Source: Primula veris
Lineage: Eukaryota; Streptophyta; Magnoliopsida; Ericales; Primulaceae
Assembly: GCA_963682055.1 (NCBI GenBank)
Contig: OY821745.1
Location: 13,027,501-13,091,500, forward strand
Direction of reading: 5' to 3'
Length of the DNA: 64,000 nucleotides
The first letter of the stretch is position 1; the number at the start of each line of letters is the position of its first letter. Below are positions 48,641-60,938 of the stretch, piece by piece. Under the pieces are notes generated by a model. The model was not told where the DNA came from and made no database searches. It worked only from the letters and a program-made list of their open reading frames with translations. A program made the position numbers and the translations under genes.

Positions 48641-48933
48641 TACTCTCTCCGTCTCTAATTAAGTGTCTACTATTCCATATTGGGTTGTCCCAAAATAAGT
48701 GTGCGTGTTTTCAATATGTTAATTCTAATGCATCAAATTTACTCTCTTACCCTTTATATACTTACCATTTATAACTATAACAATAACAATTTTTAGGAAA
48801 AAAGTTACCCGCATTAACTTTAATTATGATATTTACAATGGCAATATTGATAATTTATGTATCAAAATTTAATATCCTTAAAAATTAAGTAGCAATTTAT
48901 AAGGGGGACACTTAAAAATGGACGGATGGTGTA
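48641..48933. mobile_element. Stowaway-type MITE, ~293 bp
   Basis: TACTCTCTCCGTCTCTAATT at the left and the imperfect inverse (TTAAAAATGGACGGATGGTGTA) at the right match the CTCCCTCCGTCCC Stowaway terminus, with TA at both edges. More diverged than the copy at 27276. Confidence 0.85.
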
Positions 48934-50442
48934 TATTTTTTAGGAGGTGTGATATTCTCATATAACTTGACCTAAAAAAAGGGCAAAATGCGAAAATAGG
49001 TTATCGGGTATAAAATGGTAAAATACATGAAATAGGCACAAAAATATCTAAATATGCATTTTATGATTAATAATATCATGTTAAATACTACCAAAATAAT
49101 ATAATTTATGGGTCTAATTAGATGTTTTGTTTAAATCTATGATTAATTTAAAAACAGATGTTTCTCATATGGAAAAAAAAGTCTCGGATGCATTAACCTA
49201 TACGGACGACACTGACTGATGTTCACGTTGCGAGTTATAAACTTGTGTTCATATTTTTTGTTCTTCTTATAAACGAGCATACATCAACCAAACCATTAAC
49301 CGGCCATATACGGGTTTTTTGTGATTTTTTGCACCCTAGTCACATATCCCTCCTAATTTAAAAAGATAGATACACACACCATCAAGCTTATCCATTTGTA
49401 TTATTTCTTGTACATTATCAAATAAAAGCAAAAAAATAAATGCAGCGATGTTGATGTAGGTTAGAGAAATGATAGCTTATTTCAGCATTGGAAATAAATG
49501 ATGATATCAAATGAGCATTTATTGTAATCAGTTGGGTTGTTTTAAAGAGTAATTGTTGGTACGTACCTTGCCTTATACCTCCCACCAAACCATTACACAT
49601 GGGAAACTAATATTTCCTCCAAGAAAACGTAAAACGTAACAGTTTACTTACATTTTTACTTATATTTAAGATAATTAGCATCACTTTTATATTTATAAGA
49701 TAATAATTTAACTTTATACATTTTTCAGCTTTCCTATCAAATTTATTATCATAACTAAATATTACTATATTTTAATATACTTCTATCAATTTTTTTCAAC
49801 ACAAATTAATTTATTAGAACAATCATATTAAATAACTTACAAGTTTTCTCGTATTTAAAGTAAAAAGTACACTTTTACAACTTATAAGAAAACGTTTTGC
49901 TTTATACAAATTATCAGATTTTTTATAAATTTCTCTATAACAACTATACAACTCATTTTTTTGTTATTTTATTAATTTATATGTGAAAAGTATAAATAAA
50001 TAAGAAAAAATAAGAGAGAAATTATTATTTTAATTAGAAGGGAACATCTTGATACCTTATATTTGAGTGATATTTGAGTTCGTGTATATTTAAGTTAATT
50101 GATAAAGAAACTGATGTGTATATAATTTTATAACAATTTTCTTATATTTAAGATAAATTTATAATATAAAAAAACTGATGCGAGTGCTATCAGATAAGTA
50201 CATATAGCTTAGCCTTAGCAACCAGCCTATAATAAAATAAACTTTTTCGGCCAACTGTTGGCCAATATTATGTGACGTTAGATAACTTTTGTAGTAAAAA
50301 AAATGTGTGGTTGCCTAATCGATAATAAATTATAGTGTGTGTAATATAGTTTGAGTATTTTTAATACAACGGTCACTTTAATCTTAAAAAAATTAAAAAA
50401 TGGTGTCTACTTGTGCGTGTAATTAATACAATCACTTGTGAC
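48934..50442. other. AT-rich intergenic, no gene recognised
   Basis: No supportable gene or element. CTTGTGAC (50435-50442) precedes the next MITE. Confidence 0.4.
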
Positions 50443-50561
50443 TAAGGATGCAAATGAATCAAATATTTCATGAACATTTGGTGTCCGGTACTTTAACAAC
50501 TCGGTTCGTGGTCGCTCATTGAATAATTGAACCAAACATGAACACGGCACCCTTCGTTCCT

Positions 50562-51014
50562 AGGGGCAGACTCCGGGGGGGGGGGGGGGGGGGGGGGGGG
50601 CATGGCCACCCCGCAGCGATTTTCAACTTTTTATTTATTTTTTTATACATGTAATTTTAAAATTTTTGACATATATACATTGATGGTTCTCTTTAATTAA
50701 ATAAAAGTGTTGTTGATATAATGGTGAAATTGGATCATAATATAGTGGAAGTTTAGGAATTTAAATCATGTTAGCTTCTTTTTTTCAAAATTTTCTGTTT
50801 TTTATTTTGAAATTACCAAATTTTCTAAATGGCTATTGTATTTTTCCAAACAAAACTAAATAAAAAATTAGTTTATTGTCCAATATCGTTTTGACTCCAT
50901 ATTTATTGTATGCTGGGTTGAACAAAGAAAAAAATATATATTAGACCCTATTTTTTTTATTCGATATATTTTTATACCATAGCTCCCGAAAAAAAATCAT
51001 TCTGGTTCCGCGCC
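50562..51014. mobile_element. Nested hAT-type MITE related to 30214-30605
   Basis: The left end AGGGGCAGAC is roughly inverted at the right (GGTTCCGCGCCT). The interior shares the TTTTTATACATGTAATTT and TATACATTGATG-type block with 30214-30605. The target duplication is not clear. It contains a 26-base G run near its left end. Confidence 0.65.
50575..50600 (+). repeat. G26 homopolymer
   Basis: Twenty-six consecutive G residues in otherwise AT-rich DNA, immediately followed by CATGGCCACCCC. The length in the assembly is likely to be approximate. Confidence 0.9.
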
Positions 51015-51550
51015 TTTTCAATCTATTTCCTCAAAAAGGCAATATTAGAAGTTGAGGTTGGTCCTAAATTAGGTTAAGAGCTTGGTGTGTTAAGAATTTG
51101 AAAAATATGTTACACTTATTAGTACAGTAGATTATGATGTGTATTAATAGCTAAGAATGAAGCATGCCATAAATTTTACAAGACGACAAAAATATTGAAA
51201 ACCATTTGAATATTTTTTGCAAACGAATCATTCACGAAAAAAAAGCATTATTTAGATACTGAGAAAGTTCAAAACTTAATAATTTAAACACATTTAGACA
51301 CATGAATATTGATGTTGTGGCAATAATATTTATATAATTTTGTATCCGAGTCTAAACTCAATTTTTAAGATTTATGGTGTTAACGAACCGTTCAATATGA
51401 ACAAATCGTGGTTGGTTGGTCAAGCGTTCGATCCGTGCATCCTTTTATAAACAAACGAACATAAACCCAACAAGAACAACTCTTTCAAGTTAACGAACGA
51501 ATATGAACAAAGTCGTCGTTCAAGTTCGTTCCGTTCGTTATACATCCCTA

Positions 51551-53670
51551 CTTTTGATCAATTAAGTTATCAACCATTTGTTGTAAGTGACATTGTTTAA
51601 CCTTCGGTTCAGGTTTCTATGTTTGTTTTAACTTTACCCGCCTTTAACTTTAGCTAAAAGCGTAGACTCATCTTAGCTTTTTTCTCGGTTAAATAAAAAG
51701 TAATAGTTTTTTTATTTAAATTTACAAATCAACAAACCTTAATTAACTTAAGAGAAAATATTACAAACTCATGTGCATGTGCCAGAATATAGCTGCAAAA
51801 TAAGTTTCGGCATAGCAATTAACAAAAATTTAAAATTCAGGGATGATGTAGATCGTGTTTGGTATTTCAAACCTACTTCTTGTCTTTTTGTTCTTGTTCG
51901 TATCAGAATAATTTACAACTTGAGAATTTTTTTAAAATCTTATCCTCTCCTTTTACAATTCAAATTGAACAAATACTTCTTTCATTTTCTAAATTTTGTA
52001 CTTCTAGGCGAAATTTTAGTATGTTATTAACTTTTAAATGTCTCTTGGGTTCCAAGCAAGTATGTTTGCTCCTATTGTGTACTTACACAAATAGTAGATT
52101 AAAATCATGAAATCGCTTAACTAACTTATAAAGCATAGACATTCTATAATCAAGAGAGTAACCATAGGCTAATGTTTTTTTTTACCATATATATTATTGA
52201 AAATCTTATGAATAAAATAGAACTTCACATAATAAAGAAAAAAATAAATCTGCATGACGTCCAGACTCTCCCATAAAATAAATTCTGTTTACGCCATTGC
52301 AAGTCAAATTTTAATAGAAATCATATGTTCGATATATAACATGCATCTGAGATTAAAGGGCAGTCAAATTAAAACAAGTAAAAAATTCGACATAAGTATA
52401 ACCGGATATCTTTTTAATTAGGTAGGTGCATGATGGTAGTACTTAAAAAAAAAAAAAAAAGGAGAATTATTCATCGGTATATAAAATATACTTAAATTTT
52501 AAAATATCGAATTCTCAAGTTTTCTTTATAATTTGGTACATATAATGTAATATCATGTAGCATCAAAATTTAAAACAATGATTAAAAAGAAATACTATTA
52601 TGTAACATATGTAATAGTATCATATGACATATGTAATAATTTTTAAAAGTGTTTGAGAGTCCGAATTTTTTATAATAAAATACCATACATTTTCATAATT
52701 TTCTAGTTAAAAAGGAAGAATCATTTATCAGTAGATAAAATCGTAAGGTCTGTAGACATGGGTCCTCATATAGTACTTAGGCAAACCTTCTTTTCTCTGT
52801 CTTAGATTATTAGTAAAAGGTAAACCAAGAAAGATCATTCCATTTTCCTTAATTTGCTTGGCTTTCTGATAATCACATTCATCTCTAAATTAACTTAGTA
52901 TAACCCTTTCTTTCACATGACCATATATACTCCTTCCCCATATGAACACACTAATTACCTATTTTTTACTAATTACTGTGATACACTTGATATTAGTAAA
53001 ATTGCAACCAGAGTCCGGACTAGGTTTATGTGAGTGCGTACGCAGCAACACCATTGTTTTTTTGTTTTTTTTAAGTATAGGTCATCGTGTTCGGATATTC
53101 TGGCTTGATAGACCAAGGTAGATAGAGTTCGTTAATGTGATGGCACCGTGATGGCACATAAAAAAGTCGGGCAGGGTACTGAGGTATAAAATGTATTAAT
53201 TGATGGCTCATCTCATCGGCTTGTAAAGAAATGCACGAGTTTAACTATCATATTGTTTCTTAATAATGGTTTGAAAGATTAAGTAAACCTGAACATACAT
53301 ATAAAAGAACCTAGATTAAAATAAATATAAAATATGTAACCCAACCATAGTGTATCCTACACTTTTAAAGAAAGTGTACCTTTGCGTAGCCGTATGCTAC
53401 TCGTACCATTTTGTGGGTACCGATTCTATCAAACACTACTTTTTGATTTGGTATACCTAATTGACTCTACCCCTTTTCCTTTGTGCTATTGCTCTGTCGA
53501 TAGTGGGATGAGAATTAGGGCTTTCACTTTTTAGCAATATTCATACTAGATCTATAACTTAATTGAACTTCTTGTTGTGTATGTGATAACGTTTATTTTT
53601 TTAATATGGTTTATCAGTTTCTTAATTAGCATTTGCGAGTGCGGTTTGTTATTTGTTTCTTGTATTGAGG
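51551..53670. other. Intergenic, no gene recognised
   Basis: AT-rich with an A-run at 52446-52460 and no conserved ORF. From about 53460 to the Copia insertion the sequence is T-rich and intron-like on the + strand, and similar sequence resumes after 58796. Confidence 0.35.
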
Positions 53671-53675
53671 ATTTC

Positions 53676-53989
53676 TGAATAATTTCATAAATCGTCATTT
53701 ATAAGCAAGAAAATGAAGAGAAATTAGAGAAAAACATATATTTTTATTATTCTGTTCTAACTGAATTTCTCAGTTGGTTACGAGCTTAATAGCTATGTAG
53801 CCTACAGATACTTGACACGTGTAACATTCACACTGTTTGTATCCTATTTTTGGTACATAATACAATTGAGTCTACTGGTTTACAGAATAAACAGAAAGTA
53901 GTATGAAACTTTAAACTATCAGTCCTATATTACATAAAATTAACATTTAACACGTAAAAATTGATACGAATTCAATGTATATTTCAACA
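53676..53989 (-). repeat. 3' LTR of Copia D
   Basis: Aligns along its length to 58475-58790 with scattered substitutions. A CATCTTGAGAGAGCA purine-containing tract precedes it on the - strand (53990-54004). Confidence 0.92.
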
Positions 53990-53996
53990 TGCTCTC

Positions 53997-56900
53997 TCAA
54001 GATGGGCAATGTGTGTCCAATTCACCCATCTTGCCAACAAAAGTCTTAAAAAGATGCAGTCCCAAGGATTTGGTCAAGACATCTGCAATTTGATTTGAAG
54101 AATATATATGCAGCAAACGAATCAAACCAGTCTTGGTCTTCTCTTTTATGTAGTGACAGTCAATCTCTATGTGTTTAGTGCGCTCATGATGTACTGCATT
54201 TTCAGCCAAAGCAATAGAGGACTTACTGTCAATATACACCATCACTGGTTGCTGAATAATAGTTAAATCTTTGAGAAACTTCTCTAACCACACAATCTCA
54301 GTAGTACATACAACAAGAGCTCTATATTCTGCTTCAGTGGAGTTGTGAGATACAACATGTTGCTTTTTACTTTTTCAAGAAACCAAAGCTTCATCCAGAA
54401 ACACACAAAATCTAGTAATAGACCTTCTTGTATCCACACAAGATGCTCAATCAAAATCCATACATGCTTTTAATTGCAGTGTTGATTTGCTATAATAGAA
54501 GAGACCTTGAGAGGGAGTACCCTTTAAATATTTCAATACTTTGATTACAGCATTATAGTGGAAAGTACAAGGTCTTTCCATGAACTGGTTTAGAGTATTA
54601 ACAGAAAAAGTGCTATCAGGTCTGATAATGGTCAAATAAAGTAGCTTGCCAATCAACTTTCTGTAAATGGAAGGGTCTGGTAAGGGATTAGTAGCATCCT
54701 TGCTTAATTTCAAATTTCCCTCCATGGGAAATTTAACTGGACAACAATTCAATAATCCAGTGTCTAATAACAACTCAAAAGTATATTTTCTTGGACAAAC
54801 ACTAAGCCCATTAGATGATCTAGCAATTTCAAGACCTAAGAAATACTTCAACTTTCCTAAGTCCTTAATTTTAGAAGCATGATTCAGATAATTCTTCACA
54901 CTTTGGACTAGAATATCATTATTGTTGGTGACTATAATATCATCTACATACACAAGTAAGACAAGAAATGATGTACCTTGCTTGAGTGTAAATAAAGAGG
55001 TATCAGTATGAGATTAAGTAAATCCATAAGTAGTCAAGGCAGTTGTAAGTTTCTGGAACCATTGTCTACTGGCCTGTTTATGACCATATAGAGATTTGTT
55101 AAGCTTACAACCCTTAGAAGAACCATGTTGGTTGAAGTCTGGAGGAGCTAGCATATACACTTCTTCATCTAGATCCCCATGTAAAAAAACATTATTTACA
55201 TTCATCTGTTTTAAACACCAACCCTTAGCAACTACAACAGCTAATAAAACTCTAACAGTACTCATTTTGGCTACATGACTAAATATAATTTCATACTCTA
55301 TGTCCTCTTCTTGTGTATACCCCTTTAGCAACCAGTCTTGCTTTGTATCTTTCCACGGTACCATTAGCATGGTATTTAACTCTGTAGACCCAATTGCAAC
55401 CAATAGCCCTCTTATCATGAGGTAAATCCATAAGAGTCCATGCATTATTAATTTCTAAGGCTTGAATTTCAAGTTTCATAACCTCAACCCACTTCTTATC
55501 TAGAGCAGATTCTTTATAGAAACTAGGTTCCCTTATAGATGAGATAGAATTTCAAAAAGATTTATGAGCAGGGAACAAATTCTTAGGAGAAAGAAAATCA
55601 TTAATAGGAAACATTGGCCATTTCTGAGAGTTTACAAAGTTACAATCATAAATGTTGAGATTTGATGCTGGCTTTGTGAGCCTAAAAGATTTTCTTGTCA
55701 CAGTTGAAATGTGGTCAAGAGAAGTAGGTAACTCAACATTGGTATTCTCTACACTTTCAGCAACCACAAAAGGAGTTTGTGGACTATATTGATCTAAAGA
55801 AAATGAATTTTGAGGGAATAAGAATTATTGAGAAGAGTCTTCAGTAGAAACAATATCAGAGTAAGGGAACGTAGTCTCAAAGAAAACCACATCTCTTGAT
55901 ATAAAGAACTCTCGTGAATCTAAATCCATGAGCTTATAACCTTTTGTGCCATATGGATAACCTAAAAAAACACACTTGGTGGCTCTGGCATCAAACTTTG
56001 TCCTGTTTCTAGTGAGAGTGCTGGCATATGCCAAACACCCAAAGACCCTCAAATGATCCATAGATGGTGCCTTAAGATATAACTTTTCATAAGGAGTCAA
56101 ATTGCCTAAAATTTTACTTGGCAATCTATTTATCAAATGAGCAGCTGCTAAGATACAGTCATCTCAAAATTCTATAGGTAACTTAACCTGAAACCTCAAA
56201 GATCTAGCCATATTTAACAAGTGTTGGTGCTTTCGTTCTACTACACCATTTTGTTGCGGTGTTCCTACACAACTAGTTTGATGTTTAATACCAGTTTGTT
56301 GAAAGAAATGCAGAAGGAAGAATTCAGTGCCATTATCACTTCTAACCACTTTTACATTTTTATCAAACTGAGTAAGTGTTATTTTAACAAATGCAGGAAA
56401 TATAATAGCAATGTCACTCTTGTTTTTCAACATATATATCTATGCGCATCTTGTATAATCATCTACAATAGTAAGAAAGAATTAAAAACCTTTATTTGAT
56501 ATTACTCGATAAGAACCCCACACATCAACATGTATCAATTCAAAAGGCGTTGTTGACTTGATACTAATAGAAGGAAAAACAAGCCTATGTTATTTAGAGA
56601 CATGGCAAACTTCACAAGGTAACCTATATACACGTCCTGAATCTTTTATTAAAGACAATAGCTTATAAGTTTGGTCATGAGAAGCATGGCCTAACCTGCT
56701 ATGTCAAACTAAATGATCAACATTTACCACAGAAGCAAAAGAGGCCAGCAACTCTCTTGGATCTTGTATATAGTATAAACCTTGCTTTTCAGTAGTTTTT
56801 CCAATCATCTTCCATGTTGTCAGGTCCTGTATTAAGCAGTATTTATCAACAAAATATAGTCAACAATTTTCATCTCTTGTAAGCTTACTTGCTGATATTA

Positions 56901-58185
56901 AGTTACAGCCAAACTTAGGAACACATAGAACATTCTTTAACTTGAGGTTAGGACTTAGTTGCACATTACCAATGTGACTAACAGGCACACTATCACCATT
57001 GGGCAGAAATACTTAAGAATTAAAAATAGTGGTTCCTTTATCAAAATAATCCAAAGAACTAACCATGTGCTGACTAGTAGCTCTATGTGCATTGTCACCA
57101 GTATTAGGAGAATCAATTTCTTGCCTTTGCTTGTGAAAACTAGACAGAAGCTTATTAAATTGATCTTGAGACATAGACATACCATTTTCATTATGACCCA
57201 AAGGATTACTCTCAATATTGACAACTTGATTTGCATGAATTGGTCCAGAATGACCAGTTCTTGCCCTATTATCCCCCTTATTCTCTTGTCCCCTAGCTCC
57301 ATTAATCTTCCAAAAAGGTGGATAGCCAAACAGTTTATAGCATTTATCTTTCATATGCCCAGTTTTGTGACAGAATGAGCACCTCATTTCTAGTCTACCA
57401 CCTCTATTTCCATAAGTAACTGCAGCTGTAGTTTCATCTTTTACATTCATGGCTACTTGCTCAGTAAAATTTCTAGCATGAATGCCCATAGCCCTTTGTT
57501 TTTCTTCCTGTACTATCATTTGGAAAACCTCATTTATAGCAGTAATAGGTTTCATGAGCAGAATTTGTCCCCTTGTTGCAGAATAAGACTCATTGAGACC
57601 CATTAAGAATATCATTTTGAAGTGATTTTCTTCTCATTTCTTCAAATTTTCCATTAAACTACATGTGCATCCATTTATTGTTGTGCATGAGCATGTAGGT
57701 AAAGGACTCAAAACACTCAAATCTAGCCACAAACTTTCTAAGTTTGTAAAATAAGCAGCTACACTTAAATTTCCTTGATTTAGTGAATGAATATCTTGCT
57801 GCATTTTAAATATTCTAGGCTCATTTCCCTGAGAATACCTTTCTCTAAGCACTTCCCACATTTTACTTGCATTTTCAATATACATGATAGATTGTGCAAT
57901 CTCAACTGACACGGAATTCAGAATCCATGTAACCACAATCAAATTACCTCGTTCACACAGTATGAAGGCCTACATCTACACTTGGACAAGCTAATTTAGC
58001 ATCTATGAAGCCACTTTTATGCTTCACACTAATAAAAAAATTTCCATAGCTCGTTTCCATGTGTGATATTTTTTGCCATTTAGTGATGGATTTACTAAGC
58101 TTGAACCACTCATATCATTCACATTAGCATAATAAGGGCTATTAACATCAATGCTAGCATTGTAAGTTACATAATTAGTCACCAT
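53997..58185 (-). pseudogene. Degenerate gag-pol of Copia D
   Basis: From ATG 58185 the - strand frames give a gag N-terminus with SPYYANVNDMSGSSLVNPSLNG. The gag middle is at 57942-57634 and a CCHC knuckle CSFCHKTGHMKDKC at about 57390. The integrase core at 56433-56164 has RSDNGTEF and PQQNGVVERKHQHLLN, so the glutamate is present. The integrase end [11 protein letters not shown] lies at about 56040. RT carries YVDDIIVTNN at about 54950, and the RNase H end (IADVLTKSLG) lies at about 54050. Many stops and frameshifts break it. At least one stop (TGA near 56165) replaces the tryptophan of the FWGDC-type motif, another G-to-A change. Confidence 0.92.
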
Positions 58186-58463
58186 TGTTGCAATTAATCA
58201 GGAACCCTAATTTTTATCCCAAATTCACAAATATTCTATATGATCTACTAAAAACCCAATACAATCACCCAAGAATCGAATACAGTCTTCTAAAAAACTC
58301 CAATTAATCGCAAATATCACCAATCGATTCAATTAACCCAATTCGAACCAAAAAATAACCCAATTCGAATAAAAAATAACCAGTAACAGAAGACTTACAA
58401 CGATGAAGAATCAATAAAACAAACATAGAAAGAGCAATTAACCGCAGCGGAGAACGATATATG

Positions 58464-58474
58464 CTTTGATACCA
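58464..58474 (-). other. Primer-binding site, Copia D
   Basis: The - strand reads TGGTATCAAAG directly after the 5' LTR, matching the usual initiator-tRNA-complementary site. Confidence 0.85.
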
Positions 58475-58790
58475 TGAAAAATTTCATAAATCGCCATTTA
58501 TAAGCAGGAAAATGAAGAGAAAATACAGAGAAAAATAAATTTTTTTATTATTCTGTTCTAACTGAATTTCTCAGTTGGTTACGAGCTTAATAGCTCTGTA
58601 GCCTACAGATACTTGCCACATATAACATTCACACTGGTTGTATACTATCTTTGGTACATAATACCATTCAATCCACTGGTTTACAGAATAAACAGAAAGT
58701 AGTATGAAAGTTTAAACTATCAATCCTATATTACATAAAACTAACATTTAACACGTGAAAATTGATACGAACTCAATGTATATTTCAACA
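58475..58790 (-). repeat. 5' LTR of Copia D
   Basis: Partner of 53676-53989. It ends at the primer-binding site. A T-rich run near 58538-58555 is shared. Confidence 0.92.
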
Positions 58791-58795
58791 TTTTC

Positions 58796-59688
58796 CAGTT
58801 TTAAACCTCCTAGATTACATTAAAATTAGTGTTTGGCTTTGTTAGGCATGTAATATGTGGTATTACATACTAAATCTGATATTAAGAGGGTTTTGAAATG
58901 GCATTCTTAGCAGGGATAACGGGGTATTGTTTGGTATACATTGAATGATGAGATCTAATTTTGTTGGCAATAGTAATGAGATTTTTTCTTATTGAGTTTG
59001 TTTCCGATGCGAAATTCAGATATTTGGGTTTAGTGAGGGATTGCGTTGATGTATTTAATTTCGTATGAAGTGGTTTTCGTGAGAGTTTTAGCTCTATGTT
59101 TTTTTGTTGTAATTTACTGTAACCACTTTCACTAAGTTTTTCTCAAGTCGAGGTTTGGTGATAAAGCTGAATTCTTTGAAAGAAGTATTAAATGTTGTCG
59201 AGACTTACGTGAATGAATCCTTTTGTTTTTGTGATTATTCGTACAATTCTTGTTAGAATGAACCATTACTACAGCAAGTCAACAACATTTTAGTTTTCCT
59301 TTGTAGCTTTTATCCTACTGCAACTTATTATAGTTGGCAAGGTTCAAGAAAATCAAGAAGTAGTTATTTTGTTTACTTGGTTTGATTTGGCTCTAGGTAG
59401 CTTATGTTTAAGATAACCTGATCATTGTTTATTGAATTCTTGAACATAGTTTCTCGTTGTCAAATATTAAATCAATGAATCTCCAATACTATAAATAGCA
59501 TAATGAACTTGCGGATTTTATGTGTATAAGTTGTATAGACTGATAGCTGGGTTTCACTTGCGGATTATGATGCTTGGTTCTTAATTGTGTTATTGGGATC
59601 ATTTTAAAGGTTGGAATGGCCGCCGGTCTCCTTAATGTTGTTCGACCAAAAAAGGTCCGTTGCAGCAATTAGTTAAATCCCCGTTCGT
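58796..59688. other. T-rich, intron-like sequence, no gene recognised
   Basis: The + strand is T/G-rich like plant intron sequence. A short frame starting ATGGCCGCCGG near 59620 follows an AAAGGTTGGA context, but stops after about 18 codons. No known exon was identified. Confidence 0.3.
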
Positions 59689-59998
59689 TAAAAAATATTA
59701 ATTCAATTCAATTCAATTAACGAACGGGAATTTATTTATTTTTTATCGAACTTCGTCAATTCAATTAACGAAGTAGTATTTAATTATTTTTATGAACTTC
59801 GTCAGTTCAATTAACGAAGTTCTATTTAATTTTTTTTTATCAACTTCGTCAACTCAATTAACGAAGTAATATATTTTTTTTATGAACTTCGTCAATTTAA
59901 TTAACGAAGTAATATTTAATTGTTTTTATGAACTTCGTCAATTTAATTAACGAATTTCTATTTAATTTTTATAAACTTCGTCAATTCAATTAACGAAC
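59689..59998. repeat. Tandem array of imperfect palindromes
   Basis: Six units with ACTTCGTCAAYT...AATTAACGAAGT start at 59749, 59795, 59842, 59885, 59931 and 59974 (period 43-47 bp). A leading inverted pair, CCCGTTCGTTAA (about 59690) with TTAACGAACGGG (about 59718-59729), precedes them. Each unit can fold on itself. Confidence 0.9.
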
Positions 59999-60743
59999 AT
60001 AAAGAGGTAGACTATATTGAGAATTTAAAAGAGATATAGACCATTCTGGTATTTTTGAGTACAAATCAGACGATTTTGGAAAAAAAAACTCCGAGATATG
60101 AGTGAGAAAAGGGAAAGAGTAGTGTTTTGTTTACACATAAAAAATTATTAAATAGTTGTGTATATATCCACGAGATCTGTCCATTTTAGTTAAGATATTG
60201 TGTATTATGTTCATATTTTTGAACATGTATATGACTTAGTAAAGACTGTTGGGTCACAATTTTTTCGGAATTATACAAAATTTTAGACAGATACATGCTC
60301 TAAGCTTGAGTGATGGTAATGTTCTTTAACTAATTGCTCACCTAAATTTGAATAACAACAAAAAGACATGGAATCAAATGAACACACGATCCAAATGGCA
60401 TGGAGTAAGATTAGAAAGGATGTGTGTGGCTAATAGAAAAGGTAAGGTTGGCAAAGTAAGAAGAGACGATAAGTAAGGTGATAGCCAACTCAGCCAACTT
60501 TTGGGTATAATCAGTATCATGTGCTATTAGGTATATCGGAGAGGAGAGTTGAGAATTAGGACATGTCCTTAAAAATCCTCTTTTTACCTACTTATTTAGT
60601 TGTCCTCTCCAATCCTCACTCAACAAAAACTAAGTGGTCATCATGCACCCCCTTACCTCCTATTATTGTGTTTCTTTTTCATTTTTTATTATGTACTTTT
60701 AATAATTAACTTTGATAGAATGATAATTTTGCACCTAGCATTA
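59999..60743. other. Intergenic, no gene recognised
   Basis: No supportable gene. A short ORF at 60600-60788 runs into the MITE and looks spurious. Confidence 0.4.
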
Positions 60744-60746
60744 TTT

Positions 60747-60935
60747 CATTGTAAGAAAAAGTTCATTTACCATCAGTTCATTTTTTAAAACTGTTGATCA
60801 AGTGAGTGTCGTTAAATTTTAACAACAGATTAGCAACTAATTATGTTGCAAAACTGTTAATGAAATTTAACGATACTCACTTACCAATATCTTTCAAAAA
60901 TTAAGCTATTGGTAAATGAAATTTTTGTTGTAGTG
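60747..60935. mobile_element. CACTA-type foldback MITE, 189 bp
   Basis: The right end, read inverted, is CACTACAACAAAAATTTC, the classical CACTA (En/Spm) terminus. The left end CATTGTAAGAAAAAGTTC is its imperfect match. TTT flanks both sides (60744-60746, 60936-60938) as a 3-bp target duplication. Inverted similarity continues inward through AAGTGAGTRTCGTTAAATTT, so most of the element folds into one hairpin. Confidence 0.85.
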
Positions 60936-60938
60936 TTT

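Larger units (their letters stand above)
50443..51550. mobile_element. hAT-like MITE (TAGGGATG type) with nested insertion
   Basis: The ends are TAAGGATGCAAATGAATC and the inverse of TAGGGATGTATAACGAAC. Flanks CTTGTGAC and CTTTTGAT match at 6 of 8 positions, consistent with an old 8-bp duplication. The interior is rich in GAAC and CGTTCG words, as in known plant MITEs of this type. Another element (50562-51014) lies inside. Confidence 0.65.
53676..58790 (-). mobile_element. Copia D: full-length, dead LTR retrotransposon
   Basis: LTRs at 53676-53989 (314 bp) and 58475-58790 (316 bp) with canonical TGTTGAAATATA...TTTCA ends enclose a degenerate gag-pol on the - strand. The flanks ATTTC (53671-53675) and TTTTC (58791-58795) are a probable 5-bp target duplication with one mismatch. 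The gag and pol types resemble Copia A and B, but the LTRs are unrelated in sequence and start TG rather than TA. Confidence 0.92.

Noticed and set aside
59620..59680. Possible first exon beginning ATGGCCGCCGG
   Set aside because: The frame closes after about 18 codons, with no convincing splice donor and no recognised protein.
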